DNA of 64,000 bases from positions 4,402,001 to 4,466,000 of the forward strand of contig NZ_CP133771.1 of NCBI RefSeq assembly GCF_031348265.1, given 5' to 3'. Each line of letters begins with the position of its first letter. Positions within the stretch are counted from its first letter, which is position 1. The notes under the pieces were generated by a model. The model had not been told where the DNA came from. It was given only the letters and a program-made list of their open reading frames with translations, and ran no database searches. Source of the DNA: Streptomyces collinus. GTDB taxonomy: Bacteria; Actinomycetota; Actinomycetes; Streptomycetales; Streptomycetaceae. The translations under genes were made by a program, and so were the position numbers. Positions 16,814 through 26,862 of the stretch are shown in pieces.

Positions 16814-18259
16814 TCAGCTCTCCTGCCCGGCCCACCACTCCTTGAGTGCGGCCACCGCAGCGTCCTGCTCCATCGGCCCGTTCTCCAGGCGCAGCTCCAG
16901 CATGTGCTGGTAGGCGCGGCCGATGACCGGGCCGGGTCCGACACCGAGGATCTCCATGATCTGGTTGCCGTCGAGGTCCGGGCGGATCGAGTCCAGCTCC
17001 TCCTGCTCCTCCAGCTTGGCGATCCGCTCCTCCAGCCCGTCGTACGCACGCGACAGGGCCGCCGCCTTGCGCTTGTTGCGGGTGGTGCAGTCCGAGCGGG
17101 TCAGCTTGTGGAGGCGGTCGAGGAGCGGGCCGGCGTCACGGACGTAACGACGAACCGCCGAGTCCGTCCACTCGCCCGTGCCATAACCATGGAAGCGCAG
17201 GTGGAGTTCGACCAGACGCGAGACGTCCTTCACCAGCTCGTTGGAGTACTTCAGAGCCGTCATGCGCTTCTTGGTCATCTTCGCCCCGACCACCTCGTGG
17301 TGGTGGAACGAGACCCGGCCGTCCGTCTCGAAGCGACGCGTGCGCGGCTTGCCGATGTCGTGCAGGAGAGCGGCCAGGCGGAGAGTGAGGTCGGGGCCGT
17401 CCTCCTCCAGCGCCATCGCCTGCTCCAGGACGATCAGCGAGTGGTCGTAGACGTCCTTGTGACGGTGGTGCTCGTCACGCTCCAGGCGCAGGGCCGGCAG
17501 CTCGGGCACAACGCGTTCGGCGAGGCCCGTCTCGACGAGCAGCGTCAGGCCCTTGCGCGGCCGCTGGGAGAGGATCAGCTTGTTCAGCTCGTCCCGAACC
17601 CGCTCGGCCGAGACGATCTCGATGCGCTCGGCCATCTCCGTCATCGCCGTGACGACTTCGGGGGCGACCTCGAAGTCGAGCTGAGCCGCGAACCGCGCGG
17701 CCCTCATCATCCGCAGCGGGTCGTCGGAGAACGACTCCTCCGGGGTGCCGGGCGTGCGCAGCACACGGGCCGCGAGATCCTCGAGCCCACCGTGCGGGTC
17801 GACGAACTCCTTCTCCGGCAGCGCCACCGCCATGGCGTTCACCGTGAAGTCACGGCGGACGAGGTCCTGCTCGATGGAGTCGCCGTACGACACCTCAGGC
17901 TTGCGCGAAGTGCGGTCGTAGGCCTCCGAGCGGTAGGTGGTCACCTCGATCTGGTAGCCGCCCTTGTGGGCACCCACCGTGCCGAACGCGATCCCGACCT
18001 CCCAGACGGAGTCCGCCCACGGACGCACGATCTTGAGGACGTCCTCGGGACGGGCATCCGTCGTGAAGTCGAGATCATTGCCGAGCCGGCCCAGCAGCGC
18101 GTCCCGTACCGAGCCGCCGACGAGGGCAAGTGAGAACCCGGCCTCCTGAAAGCGGCGGGCGAGGTCATCGGCGACAGGAGCGACCCGCAGCAGTTCACTC
18201 ACGGCACGGTGCTGCACCTGGCTCAGGGCACTGGACGTTTCTTCGTTGGCGTTCGGCAC
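16814..18259 (-). CDS. cca: CCA tRNA nucleotidyltransferase (poly(A) polymerase family, with HD domain)
   Basis: 481 residues. Class II nucleotidyltransferase that adds or repairs the 3' CCA of tRNAs. Head domain: LALVGGSVRDALLGRLGNDLDFTTD (about 43-67, here quoted as the GGSVRDALLG and LDFTTD motifs), then RRDFTVNAMAV and DPLRMMRAARFAAQL. A C-terminal HD domain has LLHDIGKPRTR near residue 300 and VGAKMTKKRM. The tRNA-Ala gene in this window lacks an encoded CCA, so this activity is needed. The family also contains poly(A) polymerases, but the neighbourhood matches SCO3896, described as CCA-adding (memory). ATG 18259 is used. Confidence 0.9.
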   Translation of the reverse strand: MPNANEETSSALSQVQHRAVSELLRVAPVADDLARRFQEAGFSLALVGGSVRDALLGRLGNDLDFTTDARPEDVLKIVRPWADSVWEVGIAFGTVGAHKGGYQIEVTTYRSEAYDRTSRKPEVSYGDSIEQDLVRRDFTVNAMAVALPEKEFVDPHGGLEDLAARVLRTPGTPEESFSDDPLRMMRAARFAAQLDFEVAPEVVTAMTEMAERIEIVSAERVRDELNKLILSQRPRKGLTLLVETGLAERVVPELPALRLERDEHHRHKDVYDHSLIVLEQAMALEEDGPDLTLRLAALLHDIGKPRTRRFETDGRVSFHHHEVVGAKMTKKRMTALKYSNELVKDVSRLVELHLRFHGYGTGEWTDSAVRRYVRDAGPLLDRLHKLTRSDCTTRNKRKAAALSRAYDGLEERIAKLEEQEELDSIRPDLDGNQIMEILGVGPGPVIGRAYQHMLELRLENGPMEQDAAVAALKEWWAGQES

Positions 18260-18526
18260 AACAGAAGAGGGTACGTGGCCCGGGCCAACGAGGGCTCCTC
18301 CTATTCCGCATGCACAAGCATGGGGACACGTCCGTTATAGGCTCACAAGCCGAGCTCCAGGGCCGTAACGAACCTCTCCTCTCCATACCGCCGCATACCG
18401 GACAGCACGGGTGGCGGCCCGCGATCTTGTGGAGCGGACCGCGGCACTTCCCCTCAGCGCGCATCGTTACCATGCGTGGACGCACATTCCGACGACCACT
18501 GACGACGACGAGGGACGGACGAGCGC

Positions 18527-20932
18527 GTGGCCGAGGCGGCAGACTTCCAGGGGACCAGTGCCTCACCTGCCCGCCGCTGGCTGCGGCGCACCGGGGCTCT
18601 GCTCGCCGGTGCGCCTCTGCTGGCCGGACTCCTCCAGTTGCCCGCCGCGACGCCGGCGGACGCGGCAGGGCAGGAGTCCCCGCAGGCTGCCTCCAGCGCG
18701 GGCTCGGTATCGGTCGCGGTCGACTCACTCAGCCCCAGCGCCCCCTCCGAGGGGGACACCATCACCGTGTCGGGCACGGTGACCAACAACGGCAAGCAGA
18801 CGGTCACCGGCGCCCACGTCGACCTGCAGGTGGGGCCCCCTCTCGAAACCCGCTCGGCGATCGACACCCTCGCCAAGAAGAGCGATGACATCCAGGGGCC
18901 CTCCGGCGAGAAGGTGGGCGGCAAGTACACCGAGAAGTTCTCCGCGCTCACCCCCGGCGTCGCGGAGCCCTTCAGCATCTCCGTGCCGGCCGACAAGCTG
19001 GAGCTCGGGGGCGACGGTGTCTACCAGCTGGCCGTCGCGCTCTCCGGGGAGACCAAGGCTCAGCCCTGGGACCAGGTACTCGGCATCCAGCGCACCTTCC
19101 TGCCGTGGCAGCCGGAGGATCCGGGCACGAAGACGAAGACCACCATCCTGTGGCCGCTGATCTCCAGCGCCCACATGGCGGCCGAGACGGGGTCGAACGA
19201 GCAGCAGACGCCGGTCTTCCGTGATGACGAGCTCGCCGAGGAGATCGCCCCGGGCGGCCGTCTCGACCAGATGGTGTCGCTGGGCAAGGGCCTCGACGTC
19301 ACATGGGTGGTCGACCCGGACCTGCTGGCGTCTGTCGACGCGATGACGGGGAGCTACCAGGTCCGCAGCGCGGACGGCAGCACCACCCCCGGCAAGAACC
19401 AGGAGGTCGCCAAGCACTGGCTGGCCGAGCTTCAGCAGGCGGTCACGGGCGAAGAGGTGGCCGCCCTGCCCTTCGGCGACCCCGACCTGGCATCTCTCGC
19501 CCATAACGGCACGAGCGTCACCGGCTCGCTGAACCACCTCAAGGAAGCCACCGACGCCGCCGACGAGACGGTGGACACGATCCTCCACGGGAAGCCGTCC
19601 ACGGACTTCGTCTGGCCGGTGGACGGCGCCGTCGACCCCTCGATCGTGAAGGTCGCCACATCCGCGGGCGCCGACAAGGTCATCACCCGCAGCGACAGCC
19701 TCCAGGACAACCTGTCGTACACGCCCTCCGCGGCCCGGCCCATCGGCGGCGGCACCACGGCGGTCGTCGCGGACTCCCGGATGTCCACGGCGTTCCAGGG
19801 CGACCTCACGAAGGCCTCCGCCTCCACACTCGCCGTGCAGCGCTTCCTGGCCCAGAGCCTCACGCTCGGCCTCCAGACCGGCAAGCAGCGCAGCGTCGTC
19901 GTGGCCCCGCAGCGCATGCCGTCCGTGAGCCAGGCGCAGGCCATGGCGGAGGCACTGGCGGCCCTCCAGGGCGGGAACTGGTCCGAGTCGCAGGACCTCA
20001 CGGCCGCCGCCAAGGCCAAGCCGGACCCTGCTGCCAACACGAAGGTGCCGCCGGCCTCCGCGTACCCCTCCTCGCTGCGCAAGCAGGAGCTGCCCCGGGC
20101 GGCCTTCGAGCAGATCGCCAGGACACAGAGCAAGCTCGACAAGTTCAAGGTCATCCTCACCCGCCAGTCCCGAGTGGTGACCCCCTTCGGGCGGGCCATG
20201 AACCGCGAGATGTCCACGTCGTGGCGCGGCCGGGGCGTCGCGGCGGTCGGATACCGCGATGGCATCGAGTCCTACCTCAACGGGCTCATCGACGGCGTCA
20301 AGCTGATCCAGAAGTCCGAGACCAAGCTCTCCGGCCGCAGTGCCATGATCCCCGTGACCGTCCAGAACAACCTCGTCCAAGGCGTCGAGCACCTGAAGCT
20401 GCGGCTCACGTCGAAGAACCCCACGCGACTCAAGATCGGCGGAGACGCCTACGAGGAGCAGCCCGTCACCGTCAACGGCGGCCACGCCCAGTCGGTGAAG
20501 TTCACCACGTCGGCCAACGCCAACGGCCAGGCGGAGGTCGTCGCCCAGCTGTACACGGAGGACGGCCAGAGGTACGGAGCCCCGGTCACCTTCGACGTGA
20601 GGGTCACCGAGGTCACACCCACGGTGATGCTGGTCATCGGCGGTGGCGTCCTGCTCTTGGTCCTCGCGGGCTTCCGGATGTACACGCAGCGCAAGCGCGC
20701 CGCCGCCCGTGAGGCCGCGGAGGACGACACGGCCGAGGCGGACGCCGAGACCGACGGCCCGCAGAGCCAGGCCGACGCCCAGCAGAACCCGGAGACCTCC
20801 GGCGCACGTCTTGAGCAGGAGACCGAGGCCGGCTCCCGGGCGGACGGCCCGGAGCAGCCGAGTGACCCGGCCCCGGACACCGCAGCGGAAAGCGCCGACC
20901 CGTCCGGCACGGGTGAGAGAGTGGACCGTTGA
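18527..20932 (+). CDS. DUF6049-type secreted, membrane-anchored protein
   Basis: 801 residues. A GTG at 18527 gives MAEAADFQ, then RRWLRRTGALLAGAPLLAGL as a signal segment. The bulk is extracytoplasmic, rich in beta-type repeats near the start (SPSAPSEGDTITVSGTV). One membrane helix near the end (PTVMLVIGGGVLLLVLAGF, about 700-718) precedes an acidic cytoplasmic tail. It is a very common neighbour of murJ in actinobacteria, lying 43 bases ahead of it here. The role is unknown, but the place suggests a link to lipid II export or wall assembly. Confidence 0.8.
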   Translation: MAEAADFQGTSASPARRWLRRTGALLAGAPLLAGLLQLPAATPADAAGQESPQAASSAGSVSVAVDSLSPSAPSEGDTITVSGTVTNNGKQTVTGAHVDLQVGPPLETRSAIDTLAKKSDDIQGPSGEKVGGKYTEKFSALTPGVAEPFSISVPADKLELGGDGVYQLAVALSGETKAQPWDQVLGIQRTFLPWQPEDPGTKTKTTILWPLISSAHMAAETGSNEQQTPVFRDDELAEEIAPGGRLDQMVSLGKGLDVTWVVDPDLLASVDAMTGSYQVRSADGSTTPGKNQEVAKHWLAELQQAVTGEEVAALPFGDPDLASLAHNGTSVTGSLNHLKEATDAADETVDTILHGKPSTDFVWPVDGAVDPSIVKVATSAGADKVITRSDSLQDNLSYTPSAARPIGGGTTAVVADSRMSTAFQGDLTKASASTLAVQRFLAQSLTLGLQTGKQRSVVVAPQRMPSVSQAQAMAEALAALQGGNWSESQDLTAAAKAKPDPAANTKVPPASAYPSSLRKQELPRAAFEQIARTQSKLDKFKVILTRQSRVVTPFGRAMNREMSTSWRGRGVAAVGYRDGIESYLNGLIDGVKLIQKSETKLSGRSAMIPVTVQNNLVQGVEHLKLRLTSKNPTRLKIGGDAYEEQPVTVNGGHAQSVKFTTSANANGQAEVVAQLYTEDGQRYGAPVTFDVRVTEVTPTVMLVIGGGVLLLVLAGFRMYTQRKRAAAREAAEDDTAEADAETDGPQSQADAQQNPETSGARLEQETEAGSRADGPEQPSDPAPDTAAESADPSGTGERVDR

Positions 20933-20975
20933 GAAGTCGTGGCCGGTGGGCCCGGGACGATGAGGTGGGGTAACC

Positions 20976-23288
20976 ATGAACGCGCCGTACGACGGTGACC
21001 GCGGCCGTGCCGCGGGCAGCCCGGGTCACCCCGATGCGGGCGGGCCCGAGGGTTCACCGCCCGAGCACGGCCAGGTGCCGCCGCAGCCACCCGCGGACAT
21101 GTACCTCCAGGACGCCTACGGCCAGGACCCGTACCGGGCCCAGGACCTCTCCGCCCAGGACCCCGTCGGCGAGGCACTGTACGACCGGGCCGCGCAGCCG
21201 CCGCCCGCTCACGGCACGTACCAGCCGCAGCAGCAGCTGTACGGCCAGCCGCCGCAGTCGCCGTACGCGCCCGACCCGCAGGTGTGGGCGCAGACGCCCG
21301 CGCCGGAGCCGGAGGGCCCGACGCGGCATCTCCCGTACGGCGACGATCCCCGCACCACCCAGTTCGTGGGAGTGGACGACCTCGTCTCCCAGGCGGGTGA
21401 GCCTCGCCAGGAGCCGGACGCGTTCGCGCATCTCTTCCGGGATCAGCAGCAGAGCATCGGCCACCCGTCGTACGAGACGCCGTCGGTGCCCGGCCCGTCC
21501 CCGGCGCCGGGGCAGACGGCACAGAGCCCGTACGCGGCGCAGGACCAGTACGTGGCGCAGGACCAGTACGCGGCGCCCGGCCGGGCCGCGGCGACACAGC
21601 CCCTCGTGGACGAGACGCCGGCCCCCGAGCCCGCCGCCTCGTCCGCCCCGAAGAAGGGCGGCCGCGCCGCGGGCCTGATGAAGTCCAGCGCCGTGATGGC
21701 GGCGGGCACGATGGTCTCCCGCCTCACCGGCTTCATCCGCTCGGCACTGATCGTGTCCGCTCTCGGCGTGGGTCTCCTCGGCGACACCTTCCAGGTCGCC
21801 TACCAGCTGCCGACGATGATCTACATCCTCACCGTCGGCGGCGGTCTCAATTCCGTCTTCGTGCCGCAGCTCGTGCGCGCCATGAAGGAGGACGACGACG
21901 GTGGCGAGGCCTACGCCAACCGCCTGCTCACGCTGGTCATCGTGGCGCTCGGCGCACTCACCGCTCTCTCGGTCCTCGGCGCTCCGCTCCTGATCCGCGT
22001 GCTGTCCGACCCGGTGGCCAGCGACCCGGCCGCGAACCAGGTCGCCGTCACCTTCGCCCAGTACTTCCTGCCCACGATCTTCTTCATGGGCATCCATGTG
22101 GTGATGGGCCAGATCCTCAACGCCCGCGGCAAGTTCGGCGCGATGATGTGGACCCCGGTCCTGAACAACATCGTCATCATCGTGACGCTGGGCATGTTCA
22201 TCTACGTCTACGGCACCGCGGCCGACTCCGGGATGAAGGCCACGACCATCCCACCGGAGGGCCAGCGCCTGCTGGGCATCGGCGTCCTGCTCGGCCTCGT
22301 GGTCCAGGCGCTGGCGATGATCCCCTACCTGCGCGAGACCGGTTTCCGACTGCGGCTGCGCTTCGACTGGAAGGGCCAGGGCCTCGGCAAGGCCATCACG
22401 CTGGCCAAGTGGACGGTCCTGTTCGTCCTCGCCAACCAGGCGGGCGCCATGATCGTCATCCAGCTGTCCACCGCCGCGGGCAAGGCCTCGCCGGTCGACG
22501 GCACCGGTTTCGCCGCCTACGCCAACGCACAGCTGATCTGGGGCCTGCCACAGGCCATCATCACGGTCTCCCTCATGGCCGCCCTGCTGCCGCGCCTGTC
22601 ACGCTCGGCGGTCGAGGGCGACGGGGGCGCCGTCCGCGACGACATCTCCCAGGGCTTGCGCACCACGGCGGTCGCGATCGTGCCGATCGCGTTCGGGTTC
22701 CTCTCCCTCGGCATCCCGATGTGCACGCTGATGTTCGGCTCGTCCGGCACCAGCGAGGCCACCAACATGGGCTTCATGCTGATGGCGTTCGGGCTCGGCC
22801 TGATCCCGTACTCGGTGCAGTACGTGGTCCTGCGTGCCTTCTACGCCTATGAGGACACCCGAACTCCCTTCTACAACACGGTCATCGTGGCCGCGGTCAA
22901 CGCGGGCGCCTCGGCGATCTGCTACTTCGTCATCCCGTCCCGCTGGGCCGTGGTCGGCATGGCCGCCTCGTACGGCCTGGCCTACGCGATCGGCGTCGGC
23001 GTCGCCTGGCGCCGACTGCGCAAGCGCCTCGGCGGGGACCTCGACGGCGCCCGCGTCCTGCGGACTTACGCCCGGCTGTGCATCGCGTCGGTCCCGGCCG
23101 CCCTGCTCAGCGGCGCGGCCTGCTACGGCATCGGCCATTCGCTCGGCCAAGGCCCGGCAGGCTCGCTCGCCGCGGTCCTCGCAGGCGGCGCCGTGCTGCT
23201 CGGGATCTTCTTCGTCGCCGCCCGCCGCATGCGCATCGAGGAACTCAACTCGCTGGTCGGCATGGTCCGCGGACGCCTGGGACGCTGA
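20976..23288 (+). CDS. murJ: Lipid II flippase MurJ (MviN), with long cytoplasmic head
   Basis: 770 residues. The first 230 or so are low-complexity and rich in Tyr, Gln, Pro and Asp. The MurJ core then starts at AVMAAGTMVSRLTGFIRSAL and has about 14 helices, with QVAYQLPTMIYILTVGGGLN and VPQLVRAMK as typical early features. MurJ moves lipid II across the membrane for wall synthesis. In mycobacteria a pseudokinase is fused to the C-terminus (family knowledge). Here the pseudokinase is the next gene. ATG 20976 follows GAGGTGGGG. Confidence 0.93.
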   Translation: MNAPYDGDRGRAAGSPGHPDAGGPEGSPPEHGQVPPQPPADMYLQDAYGQDPYRAQDLSAQDPVGEALYDRAAQPPPAHGTYQPQQQLYGQPPQSPYAPDPQVWAQTPAPEPEGPTRHLPYGDDPRTTQFVGVDDLVSQAGEPRQEPDAFAHLFRDQQQSIGHPSYETPSVPGPSPAPGQTAQSPYAAQDQYVAQDQYAAPGRAAATQPLVDETPAPEPAASSAPKKGGRAAGLMKSSAVMAAGTMVSRLTGFIRSALIVSALGVGLLGDTFQVAYQLPTMIYILTVGGGLNSVFVPQLVRAMKEDDDGGEAYANRLLTLVIVALGALTALSVLGAPLLIRVLSDPVASDPAANQVAVTFAQYFLPTIFFMGIHVVMGQILNARGKFGAMMWTPVLNNIVIIVTLGMFIYVYGTAADSGMKATTIPPEGQRLLGIGVLLGLVVQALAMIPYLRETGFRLRLRFDWKGQGLGKAITLAKWTVLFVLANQAGAMIVIQLSTAAGKASPVDGTGFAAYANAQLIWGLPQAIITVSLMAALLPRLSRSAVEGDGGAVRDDISQGLRTTAVAIVPIAFGFLSLGIPMCTLMFGSSGTSEATNMGFMLMAFGLGLIPYSVQYVVLRAFYAYEDTRTPFYNTVIVAAVNAGASAICYFVIPSRWAVVGMAASYGLAYAIGVGVAWRRLRKRLGGDLDGARVLRTYARLCIASVPAALLSGAACYGIGHSLGQGPAGSLAAVLAGGAVLLGIFFVAARRMRIEELNSLVGMVRGRLGR

Positions 23289-23428
23289 GTCGGGGGGTAG
23301 GCGCACAACCATCGTCAGCCACCGTGTGTCGTGCATAGCGGCGGACTGTGGGCACAATTGGTTTCGGCTTCGGACGGCGCGCATTGGATGCCGGCCGGCG
23401 CGCAATGGATGGGGAGGCAGGAACGACG

Positions 23429-25120
23429 GTGGCGGAACGGAGTACGGCTGCCGTCGACGTGGCAGACAACAGCGACGACACGTCGCTGACCGCGCAGGCG
23501 GACCAGTCCACGGCCGACGGGGTGGCCAAGAACCGGGAGCGGGACACGGACAGCGACGAGGTACAGGAGAGCACCCGGACCGACGGTGCCGGATCGACCT
23601 CGCCGCCAGAACTGCACAGTGGTCACAAACTGGCCAGACGCTACCGCCTCGAGGAGTGCGTCACCCGTCTGGACGGTTTCAGCAGTTGGCGTGCCGTGGA
23701 CGAGAAGCTCCGCCGTGCTGTCGGCGTGCACATCCTGCCCGCCGACCACTCGCGAGCCCGCTCCGTCCTGGCGGCCGCCCGCTCCTCCGCCCTGCTGGGT
23801 GACCCTCGCTTCGTCCAGGTGCTGGACGCGGTGGAGGAGAACGACGTCGTCTACGTCGTCCACGAGTGGCTCCCCGACGCCACGGAACTGACCACGCTCC
23901 TCGCCTCCGGGCCCCTGGAGCCCTATGACGCCTACCAGATGGTCAGTCAGGTCTCCTCCGCCATGGCCGCGGCCCACCGTGAGGGCCTGGCCCATCTGCG
24001 GCTGAACCCCAACGCCGTACTGCGCGCCTCGACCGGCCAGTGGCGCATCCGCGGCCTCGCCGTCAACGCCGCCCTGCGCGGCGTCGCGTCCGACACCCCG
24101 CAGCGCACCGACACCGAGGCCATCGGCGCGCTGCTGTACGCGGCGCTCACGCAGCGCTGGCCGTACGAGAGCGACGCCTACGGTCTGTCGGGCCTGCCGA
24201 AGGACATCGGCCTGATCGCGCCCGACCAGGTGCGGGCCGGTGTGCACCGCGGTCTGTCCGAGCTCTCGATGCGCGCCCTCGCCAACGACGGTGCCACCGC
24301 CTCGCGCCACGAGTCGCCGTGCACCACGCCTGAGGAGTTGGTGAAGGCGATCGGCGAGATGCCCCGCATCCGCCCGCCGGAGCCGGCGTTCACCGCCCCG
24401 CCCGAGTACCAGCGCACGACGTACCAGCAGGGCACCTACGGCCGTCAGGGCCCGCACCCCGGCGTCACCCAGCCGATCACGTCTCCGCCGCCCCCGCTCC
24501 AGAGCCGCACGGGCAAGGCCCTGAAGTGGGCCGTCTCGGCACTCCTGATCGCCGCTCTGGGTCTTGGCAGCTGGCAGCTCGCGGACGCCCTGATGGACCA
24601 GGGCGGCAAGACCGAGGACCCCGGCCAGACGCAGACGAACGACGGGAACGACAAGAGCCCGAAGAAGCCGATCAGCAAGCCGATCGCCATCAAGGGCGCC
24701 CAGGATTTCGACCCGCTGGGCAATGACGGCTCCGAGAATCCGGATGAAATAGACCGCCTCTACGACAACGTCCCAGGCACCTACTGGGAGACCAGCTTCT
24801 ATAGGAGCGCCGACTTCGGCCGGCTGAAGTCCGGTGTTGGCGTCATTCTCGACCTGGGCAAGGTTCAGGATGTCGGGAAAGTGACGGTCTCCTTCAAGGG
24901 GGACACCTCCGTGGAGCTGCGGGCCGCCAGTGGCGCCGCGACGCAGCCCCAGTCGCTCGACGGCTACACCAAGGTCGCCCAGGGCTCGGGTACTACCGTG
25001 GCCCTCAAGCCCAGCGAGTCCCTCAAGAGCCGGTACCTCCTGGTGTGGCTGACCAAGCTGCCGCTGACGGCGGAAGGCAACTACCGGGGGCGGGTCGTGG
25101 ACATCAAGGTGACCAGCTGA
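23429..25120 (+). CDS. Membrane-anchored pseudokinase partner of MurJ
   Basis: 563 residues. Residues about 68-310 form a Ser/Thr-kinase-like domain, but the catalytic residues are absent: where HRD is expected it reads AHLRLNPNAVL, and no DFG is visible. A Pro-rich stretch, one membrane helix (KWAVSALLIAALGLGSWQL, about 370-388) and an outer domain resembling a discoidin/F5-8C fold follow. In mycobacteria the matching part of MviN is phosphorylated by PknB and recruits an FHA protein (literature memory). pknB lies in this window. GTG 23429 after GGGGAGGCAGGA is preferred over GTG 23348. Confidence 0.82.
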   Translation: MAERSTAAVDVADNSDDTSLTAQADQSTADGVAKNRERDTDSDEVQESTRTDGAGSTSPPELHSGHKLARRYRLEECVTRLDGFSSWRAVDEKLRRAVGVHILPADHSRARSVLAAARSSALLGDPRFVQVLDAVEENDVVYVVHEWLPDATELTTLLASGPLEPYDAYQMVSQVSSAMAAAHREGLAHLRLNPNAVLRASTGQWRIRGLAVNAALRGVASDTPQRTDTEAIGALLYAALTQRWPYESDAYGLSGLPKDIGLIAPDQVRAGVHRGLSELSMRALANDGATASRHESPCTTPEELVKAIGEMPRIRPPEPAFTAPPEYQRTTYQQGTYGRQGPHPGVTQPITSPPPPLQSRTGKALKWAVSALLIAALGLGSWQLADALMDQGGKTEDPGQTQTNDGNDKSPKKPISKPIAIKGAQDFDPLGNDGSENPDEIDRLYDNVPGTYWETSFYRSADFGRLKSGVGVILDLGKVQDVGKVTVSFKGDTSVELRAASGAATQPQSLDGYTKVAQGSGTTVALKPSESLKSRYLLVWLTKLPLTAEGNYRGRVVDIKVTS

Positions 25121-25147
25121 CGGCATCTGCCTCGAGGAAGGAGGCCG

Positions 25148-25873
25148 ATGGCAGACGGCACCGGATATGACGGAGTGAGCGATCAGGATCTGCTCGCCCG
25201 GCATGTCGAAGGCGACCCCGACACCTTCGCCGAGATCGTGCGACGACATCGTGACCGGCTCTGGGCCGTCGCCCTGCGGACGCTGGGCGACCGCGAGGAG
25301 GCCGCTGATGCCGTACAGGACGCCCTCGTGTCCGCCTACCGGGCCGCCCATACCTTCCGGGGCCAGTCGGCCGTCACAACGTGGCTGCACAGGATCACGG
25401 TGAACGCCTGCCTGGACCGCGCCCGCAAGGCGGCCTCGCGGAAGACCTCCCCCGTCGACGACACCGAGCGCCTGGAGCAGCTGCTGGAGCCGCACGAGTC
25501 GGCCTCGGCACCTGCCGAGCGCAACGATCTCCACCGGCAGCTCATCGAAGCCCTGGGGACCCTGCCGGCCGACCAGCGTGCCGCGCTCGTCCTGGTGGAC
25601 ATGCAGGGCTACCCGGTCGCGGAGGCGGCCCGCATCCTCGACGTGCCCACCGGCACAGTGAAGAGCAGATGCGCGCGCGGAAGAGCCAGGCTCCTGCCGC
25701 TGCTCACCCATCTACGGCAGGACGACAGCGGTGAGGGCAAGAACCCGGGCGGAGAACGGAACCGGACGCAGGGACCGACCGTCCCACCCGCAGCGGGACC
25801 GCGCCGAGCGGAACCCCCGGACACAGGACCGAGCGACTCAGCTGCAGTGAAGGGCGGAGGTGGACGAGCGTGA
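25148..25873 (+). CDS. sigM: RNA polymerase ECF sigma factor SigM
   Basis: 241 residues. Region 2 is clear (DPDTFAEIVRRHRDRLWAVA, then EEAADAVQDALVSAYRAAHTF), as is region 4 (LPADQRAALVLVDMQGYPVA, VPTGTVKSRCARGRARL). The last 60 residues are a disordered Pro/Gly tail longer than usual. ATG 25148 follows GGAAGGAGG. It overlaps the anti-sigma gene by GTGA, a sign of translational coupling. The same pair (SCO3892/SCO3891) is known in S. coelicolor as sigM-rsmA. Confidence 0.93.
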   Translation: MADGTGYDGVSDQDLLARHVEGDPDTFAEIVRRHRDRLWAVALRTLGDREEAADAVQDALVSAYRAAHTFRGQSAVTTWLHRITVNACLDRARKAASRKTSPVDDTERLEQLLEPHESASAPAERNDLHRQLIEALGTLPADQRAALVLVDMQGYPVAEAARILDVPTGTVKSRCARGRARLLPLLTHLRQDDSGEGKNPGGERNRTQGPTVPPAAGPRRAEPPDTGPSDSAAVKGGGGRA

Positions 25874-26793
25874 CGTCGACGACAGACATGGCCGGGCACC
25901 CGGACGTCGCGGAGATCTCCGACCTCGCCGAGGGTCTCCTCCCACCGGCCCGGACCACCGACCTGCGCCGGCACCTGGACGACTGCGAGCTCTGTGCGGA
26001 CGTCTACAGCTCCCTGGAGGAGATCCGCGGGTTGCTCGGCACACTGCCAGGCGCGCCTCACATGCCCGCCGATGTCGCGGGCCGCATCGACGCCGCTCTC
26101 GCCGCCGAGGCCCTGCTGAACGCCGCGGAACCGGAGGCCACAGAGAGCCCGGAGCCGGTGAGCGCTCCCGGTTCCACCTCCGAGGACGACAGCGATGCGC
26201 ATGTTTCACGTGAAACATCGACGGCCCCCGACCGGCCTGTCGGCCGTCCCCGTTCCTCCACCACCGGTCCGGGCCGTAAGAGCCGCCCGCGCAACGGCCG
26301 CCGAAGGATCGCCGTCCTGGGGACCGTCTTCACCGTGGCCGCCTTGGGTCTGGGATCCGTCCTGCTGACGTCGCTCGGCGACAACAAGCCTCCCACCGGA
26401 ACGGCAGGCGAACGGCAGACCACGGCGGCGGACACCTTCTCCGAAGGGAAGCTGCCGGAACAGGTCACCGGTCTCCTGGCCGAGAACAAGACCAAGGGCG
26501 GCGGCTCCCGCACTCCCTTCGGCGCGGCAACGGCTCCCGGCACCAACCAGCCGAAGGTCCTCAAGGAGGTCGTGGTGCCCGGCTGCGTCCGCGACGGCAT
26601 CGGACGCGACGAGGCGGCCCTGGCCACCGAGGACGGCACCTATCAAGGGAAGAAGGCCATGCTCGTGCTGCTTCCCGACGCAGCCGACGCCACTCGGGTC
26701 ACCGCCTACATCGTTGACGCGACCTGTGTGGATCACGAGGCGCCCACCGCCGCCGGCAAGGTGCTCCTGAAGCGCACCTACCCGGCTGCCTGA
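25870..26793 (+). CDS. rsmA: Anti-sigma factor RsmA (SigM regulator)
   Basis: 307 residues. The cytoplasmic head has the anti-sigma signature RRHLDDCELCADVYSSL (H-x3-C-x2-C, about residues 34-50). The S. coelicolor protein reportedly binds a [2Fe-2S] cluster rather than zinc (memory). A linker, one membrane helix (IAVLGTVFTVAALGLGSVLL, about 148-167) and an outer domain with two cysteines follow. The GTG start overlaps the sigM stop. The linker carries a complete parS palindrome in the coding sequence, read as HVSRET. Confidence 0.92.
   Translation: MTSTTDMAGHPDVAEISDLAEGLLPPARTTDLRRHLDDCELCADVYSSLEEIRGLLGTLPGAPHMPADVAGRIDAALAAEALLNAAEPEATESPEPVSAPGSTSEDDSDAHVSRETSTAPDRPVGRPRSSTTGPGRKSRPRNGRRRIAVLGTVFTVAALGLGSVLLTSLGDNKPPTGTAGERQTTAADTFSEGKLPEQVTGLLAENKTKGGGSRTPFGAATAPGTNQPKVLKEVVVPGCVRDGIGRDEAALATEDGTYQGKKAMLVLLPDAADATRVTAYIVDATCVDHEAPTAAGKVLLKRTYPAA
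26203..26216. other. parS: parS site (perfect, inside rsmA)
   Basis: Exact palindrome within codons for the linker of the anti-sigma factor. Frame reads V-S-R-E-T. Confidence 0.93.
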
Positions 26794-26862
26794 GCCAACG
26801 CTTCGTCCTCGCCCTGCGCGCTCACCGCAGGGCGACGCATCTCCGTGTGCCCGGACACAGCG

